Below, one piece after another: positions 18,086-21,401 of a DNA stretch of 21,401 bases. The first letter of the stretch is position 1. The number at the start of each line of letters is the position of its first letter. The stretch comes from Sphacelaria rigidula (Eukaryota; Phaeophyceae; Sphacelariales). The DNA lies in the NCBI GenBank assembly GCA_964200075.2, contig CAXNAA020000426.1:1-21401 (forward strand). The letters are read 5' to 3'. Under the pieces are notes generated by a model. The model did no database searches and was not told where the DNA came from. It saw only the letters and a program-made list of their open reading frames with translations. The translations under genes and the position numbers were made by a program.

Positions 18086-19415
18086 CTAAATTCGGATTCC
18101 AGAGGTAAGGGGTAGCTTTTGGTGTACATGAGATTCCAATCGCGCGGGTCGACGACAAGCTACTGTGCTTGCCTGACCCGAGTGATTTAAATCACAACTA
18201 TGTGATGTTGTACAGATGACACAGTTCTACCTATCAGTTGTACTGTACACGAAAGTGTGTGTGAAACGGGTCGTACAGCTAGTCGCTCGGCAAATATTCA
18301 CGGGTCGTGTGGGTCCTACGGATCAGCATCGGACAAACGTGCACGAGTGACAGCACACCTCGGACCGACCATGATCTATGCCCCAAATGAGTTGACCTGG
18401 ATCTGACACGCGCTGATTTAATTCCAACGTGTGAAGGTGTTCGACTAGTTGATTATTCAAACGAGATAGGTAACACTTCCCCACGACTCAGCATGTAAAG
18501 AACCTCATGCCTCAACCCTTACCCTCCCATGGCTGAGCTACTCACGCAATCGATGGCTGATTCGTACACTGGGAGGACAAGCAGAGTTGGTGAGTAAGTT
18601 GGCGTTTATATACACTGGTGGCAGCTCCATGTGATTTCACCGTAAATCATCGATTATTATCGGTTCCTCTTATCCAACGAAGACTGGAGAAGGTAGCTTT
18701 GTCAAATAATAGCCGAAAAGCATAGCTCAGCCGAGCACCGATAGCCCCAGTCCCCAACCTGCCCCAAACTCCAATGACCACATTTTCAAGGCCTTCTGTG
18801 GGGTGGCAGCGCGCAAAATAGAGGACGGGCGAGGTCATCTATTGCCTTGATGTTTGTGGATACCATAGTCATCACAACAACTTACATACGATGGGAAGCC
18901 TCAATTTAACGGTGACTACACTTCGGGAATGAGAGAATTGCGGGGCGGGTGTAAACCTCTACAGACGCGGCCCGGCATATAAGGAGACATTTAGATGACA
19001 AGAAAGTCTTGGATCTACTTCACACGTCGGACAGCTCACGAAAAACTCGAATATTACTTCTTATAAGTTTACCGATCCAGGTGATCAGCTAGCTCACTTG
19101 GCCACTTCTTCCACATTTGCTGCCGACAGCACTGGACCCTGAGCACGCGGGGTAGCGTGAAGGTAGCGCTTCGGCTTCTCGGACCCCGCGGTCACGTCTT
19201 TTGTGTTGTGGACAACTGATCTGAGACTCCTCTTCGATTAGTTATTATAGGTAGCTCACGAGCTTTCCGACGTATGGTATACTGGAAACATTGAATTGGG
19301 TCCAAAATACGGGGCTCATTTGAACGCCACCATACCTCTATCACGTAATAGGAAACCATAAAAAAATGTAGGTGATCATCAGGTGTACAAATGTATTCTG
19401 CTGAAGTAAACTTGT
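18086..19415. other. No confident gene seen
   Basis: A plus-strand piece near 18127-18216 reads IPIARVDDKLLCLPDPSDLN and stops at TGA. It follows an AG and could be a last exon of a plus-strand gene, but 30-odd codons are too few to call. A minus-strand frame at 18647-18838 has no clear borders. No repeat recognised. Confidence 0.3.
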
Positions 19416-19694
19416 TCATTTTATCTGTGCTATGACAGAGATAAGAATGGAGTCGTCCCCGGGGGTGATATCCACTGCTTCGGCCTGTCGCAAACGAAGG
19501 GTGGTAACTCTGACTACCCTGGTACCCAGTGACGATGCCCATGAATTGATTATACGTATGGCCATGCGTTCAGAGGTATCGTGCAGTTCGTCCGCAAGTA
19601 GGTAATACGTCAAACAACACCCCTCGGTTAAGGGAGTGTGAGGAGAAGATATGATCACGTCATCGTCGGGGAGGGCGGAAAGGGCGGTTTCAAA
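19416..19694 (-). CDS. Candidate terminal exon or gene fragment, unknown protein
   Basis: The frame is open for 92 codons between two stops. It contains DDDVIISSPHTPLTEGCCLT, YYLLADELHDTSERMAIRI and RLRQAEAVDITPGDDSILI, and ends with a TGA. Composition is balanced and protein-like, and the 5' side is pyrimidine-rich on this strand. No start codon fits, so it would be a last exon entered somewhere after 19694. No family recognised and no upstream exon firmly located. Confidence 0.3.
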   Translation of the reverse strand, partial: FETALSALPDDDVIISSPHTPLTEGCCLTYYLLADELHDTSERMAIRIINSWASSLGTRVVRVTTLRLRQAEAVDITPGDDSILISVIAQIK

Positions 19695-20245
19695 TCAGCA
19701 ACAATATATATACGTCCAAGTGAACACTCGCGTGCTCAGGGGGTGTTTTTGCGTGCAAAATACCTGAATTTGTAGTGACACACCGCATATCGGCACCAAC
19801 CGATCGCATTTCGACGCTAAATATGCGCTGCGTCGGTTGTGGGTCGCGCTTGAGAGGTACCGCACGAATTTTCGCATTCCACCGCAACGCGTACGCTGAT
19901 AAAAGCATGAAGCCGGAGAATCAGTTGGTCCCGAGAGACACGTTCATCTGATCCGCGTTCACTTTCAAAGAGTTTGGCCGGCTCATCCGAAGGACTTTCG
20001 GTCTTGACTTCTATCTCTTCGGCAGACTGTGCTCGCCCCTTTCCACGCAAGCAATAACGCCATTTCGAAATGAAAGTGCTGCAATCTTCAGCACTAAACG
20101 CTCCTGGAGAAGGATGCGGTTGCTAATCGTACGAGGAAAGTTTCTCTGACCCTGCACTGCAGTAGGAATTACCAAGTACCCGCTTGTAGTCCACAGTCTC
20201 CTATTTTGTAAAGAGCAGACAAGCTTCGGAGGAAACCGCTGCACA
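19695..20245. other. No confident gene; some exon-like minus-strand sequence
   Basis: On the minus strand, after GAGCACAG near 20030, the frame reads SAEEIEVKTESPSDEPAKLF and stays open to about 19817. This acidic stretch could be an internal exon, but no donor is convincing. The remainder shows no repeat. Confidence 0.25.
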
Positions 20246-20359
20246 TCATATTTCCCGTTGGTCCCAGTCGACGTGCAAGCAGACAACTGCTCCGCAAACA
20301 ATACCCAACACTAGAGTAGTGCACACGACTTGTTCCAAAATATCGTAAGAAACAAAATC
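20246..20359 (-). CDS. Candidate C-terminal exon with one membrane segment
   Basis: After AACAAACAG on the minus strand the frame reads DFVSYDILEQ, then VVCTTLVLGIVCGAVVCLHV and DWDQREI with a TGA at 20248-20246. This is about 20 strongly hydrophobic residues followed by a short polar tail, the pattern of a single-pass membrane anchor at the end of a protein. A stop lies 12 bases upstream of the acceptor, so an intron would be required. No upstream exon is identified. A hydrophobic run of this length can arise by chance. Confidence 0.25.
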   Translation of the reverse strand, partial: DFVSYDILEQVVCTTLVLGIVCGAVVCLHVDWDQREI

Positions 20360-20371
20360 CTGTTTGTTCCT

Positions 20372-21352
20372 TCAAATTGTAGATTTCTCATTTCGATCGT
20401 AGAAATCGATCCCGTTGATCATGAAGGACATAGGCACATCTTGGCACACACACACACATCTCAGTACAGCATGAAGTACTTATTGAGTGCTGCTTTTATC
20501 CCCTGGCCCCAACCCCTGCCCGCCCTTCCCTCTTTTTTCTTCCAATTCATGAACATTTTTGGCACGATTTTGCTTTTTTACTCGCTACACCGCTGCGTGA
20601 TCGGCAGTTTTTCACGGGTCTGGAATTTAATCCTTTTCTGCCGAACCCCTAACGTGGTGGACCACAGATGGCACCTGAACAAATACAATGACCGGCGCCT
20701 TTGCCTGCATTAAAAACACCAGTTTACGCGAGTTGGGAGGGCGTTATGGGAAGCGAGTAGGTGATGTGGAAGTACACTAAAATTAATATGATCATAGATG
20801 GACGAACTGGCGGCAAAGGCCAAGTTGCGCGAGTGGTGTATTATAACATACGCCCAATATCACGTTTGCCTACGGTATACGAGCTGGGTCAGCCTAGAAA
20901 CGGGGGTGAGCTCTCAAAGCAATAATTCATAGACACAGACGAGTTGGCCCGTGATCCGCATATCGTATTAGTCATCTAGTCAAGGGGAAGGTGGTGCCCA
21001 TCTGCTCAAACATTCTGGATCAATATTTTCTCGTTGATTAAACCCCATGTCTAGTGATTCCTATACCGTACGGAGATAGCATTCATACTAGAATCTACAT
21101 GGAACCCCGAACGGAACATTTAGCAGATGACGATGATTTCTGATGTGGACATTCCCTGGAGCACGGGGAGACGATATGTACCCTCCCCTTCACCTACTTC
21201 GTGATCTATCTGGAGATGTGGCGCACATAAGGCTTCATACTGAAATCAATATACTACGAACAGAGGCCCTAGATGCTCTAAATCTGGATATCGCGTTCCA
21301 GTTTTGAGTGTTGTGCTTTGAAATTTCGTATGGAGAACCACTGGTACACGAT
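20372..21352. other. No gene or repeat seen
   Basis: A plus-strand frame to 20713 is open but low-complexity in part (Pro and Phe runs) and lacks context. The remainder is unremarkable. Confidence 0.35.
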
Positions 21353-21401
21353 GAACATATATATATATATATATATTCAAACCGATATATATATATATAT
21401 A
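21353..21401. repeat. TA microsatellite at window edge
   Basis: Two (TA)n runs separated by TTCAAACCGA; the second continues to the window end. Confidence 0.9.

Noticed and set aside
20330-20713. 127-codon plus-strand frame
   Set aside because: Contains Pro and Phe runs, no domain and no context, and it overlaps a better minus-strand candidate exon.

Overview
The window looks like nuclear DNA of a eukaryote. Coding potential is sparse: short open segments with GT..AG-compatible borders are scattered among kilobases of repeats. There are no operons, no Shine-Dalgarno spacing and no long uninterrupted genes. A tRNA-derived SINE-like element, a LINE-type fragment, a mariner-like inverted-repeat element, long poly-G tracts and several minisatellites all fit a repeat-rich eukaryotic genome. 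My best guess is a brown alga or another stramenopile, but this rests on overall style and not on a diagnostic gene.

Main gene: on the minus strand I can assemble a large split gene from 16149 down to about 1143. It starts with a clear signal-peptide exon (15942-16149). Candidate exons follow at 9883-10068, 9255-9354, 7485-7618, 4686-4901, 3843-4110 and 1143-1408. Splice phases agree at every junction (1-1, 1-2, 2-1, 1-1, 2-1 in entry-exit order), although the borders of three middle exons are uncertain. The product would be a secreted or surface Cys-containing protein of about 457 residues before the window ends its visible part. I do not recognise its family.

Layout: 1-1142 holds a SINE-like element and no confident coding. 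From 1143 to 4110 lie the two strongest downstream exons, with a decayed LINE and G-runs between them. From 4111 to 8300 lie two weaker exons, a 21-bp tandem repeat and a degenerate array with an exact 41-bp period. From 8332 to 8645 there is a foldback element. From 9802 to 10492 there is a spacerless palindrome of about 690 bp. Its left arm carries exon 2 of the main gene and its right arm carries a frameshifted inverted copy of that exon. From 10500 to 14450 lies a block of about 1.05-kb tandem duplications built on a roughly 40-bp TACCC/GGGTA unit, all inside intron 1. From 14688 to 15410 there are small tandem repeats and a zinc-ribbon transposase-like fragment.

Right part: 16150-16571 is a probable divergent promoter, with a small plus-strand first exon at 16572-16688. 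From 16820 to 17410 lie tandem duplications. A 601-bp element flanked by TA lies at 17483-18083. From 18086 to the end there are only weak exon-like pieces on the minus strand (19416-19694 and 20246-20359), and the window ends in TA repeats.

The most unusual thing seen is exon 2 captured in a palindrome, with its adjoining intron sequence related to the repeat family that fills intron 1.
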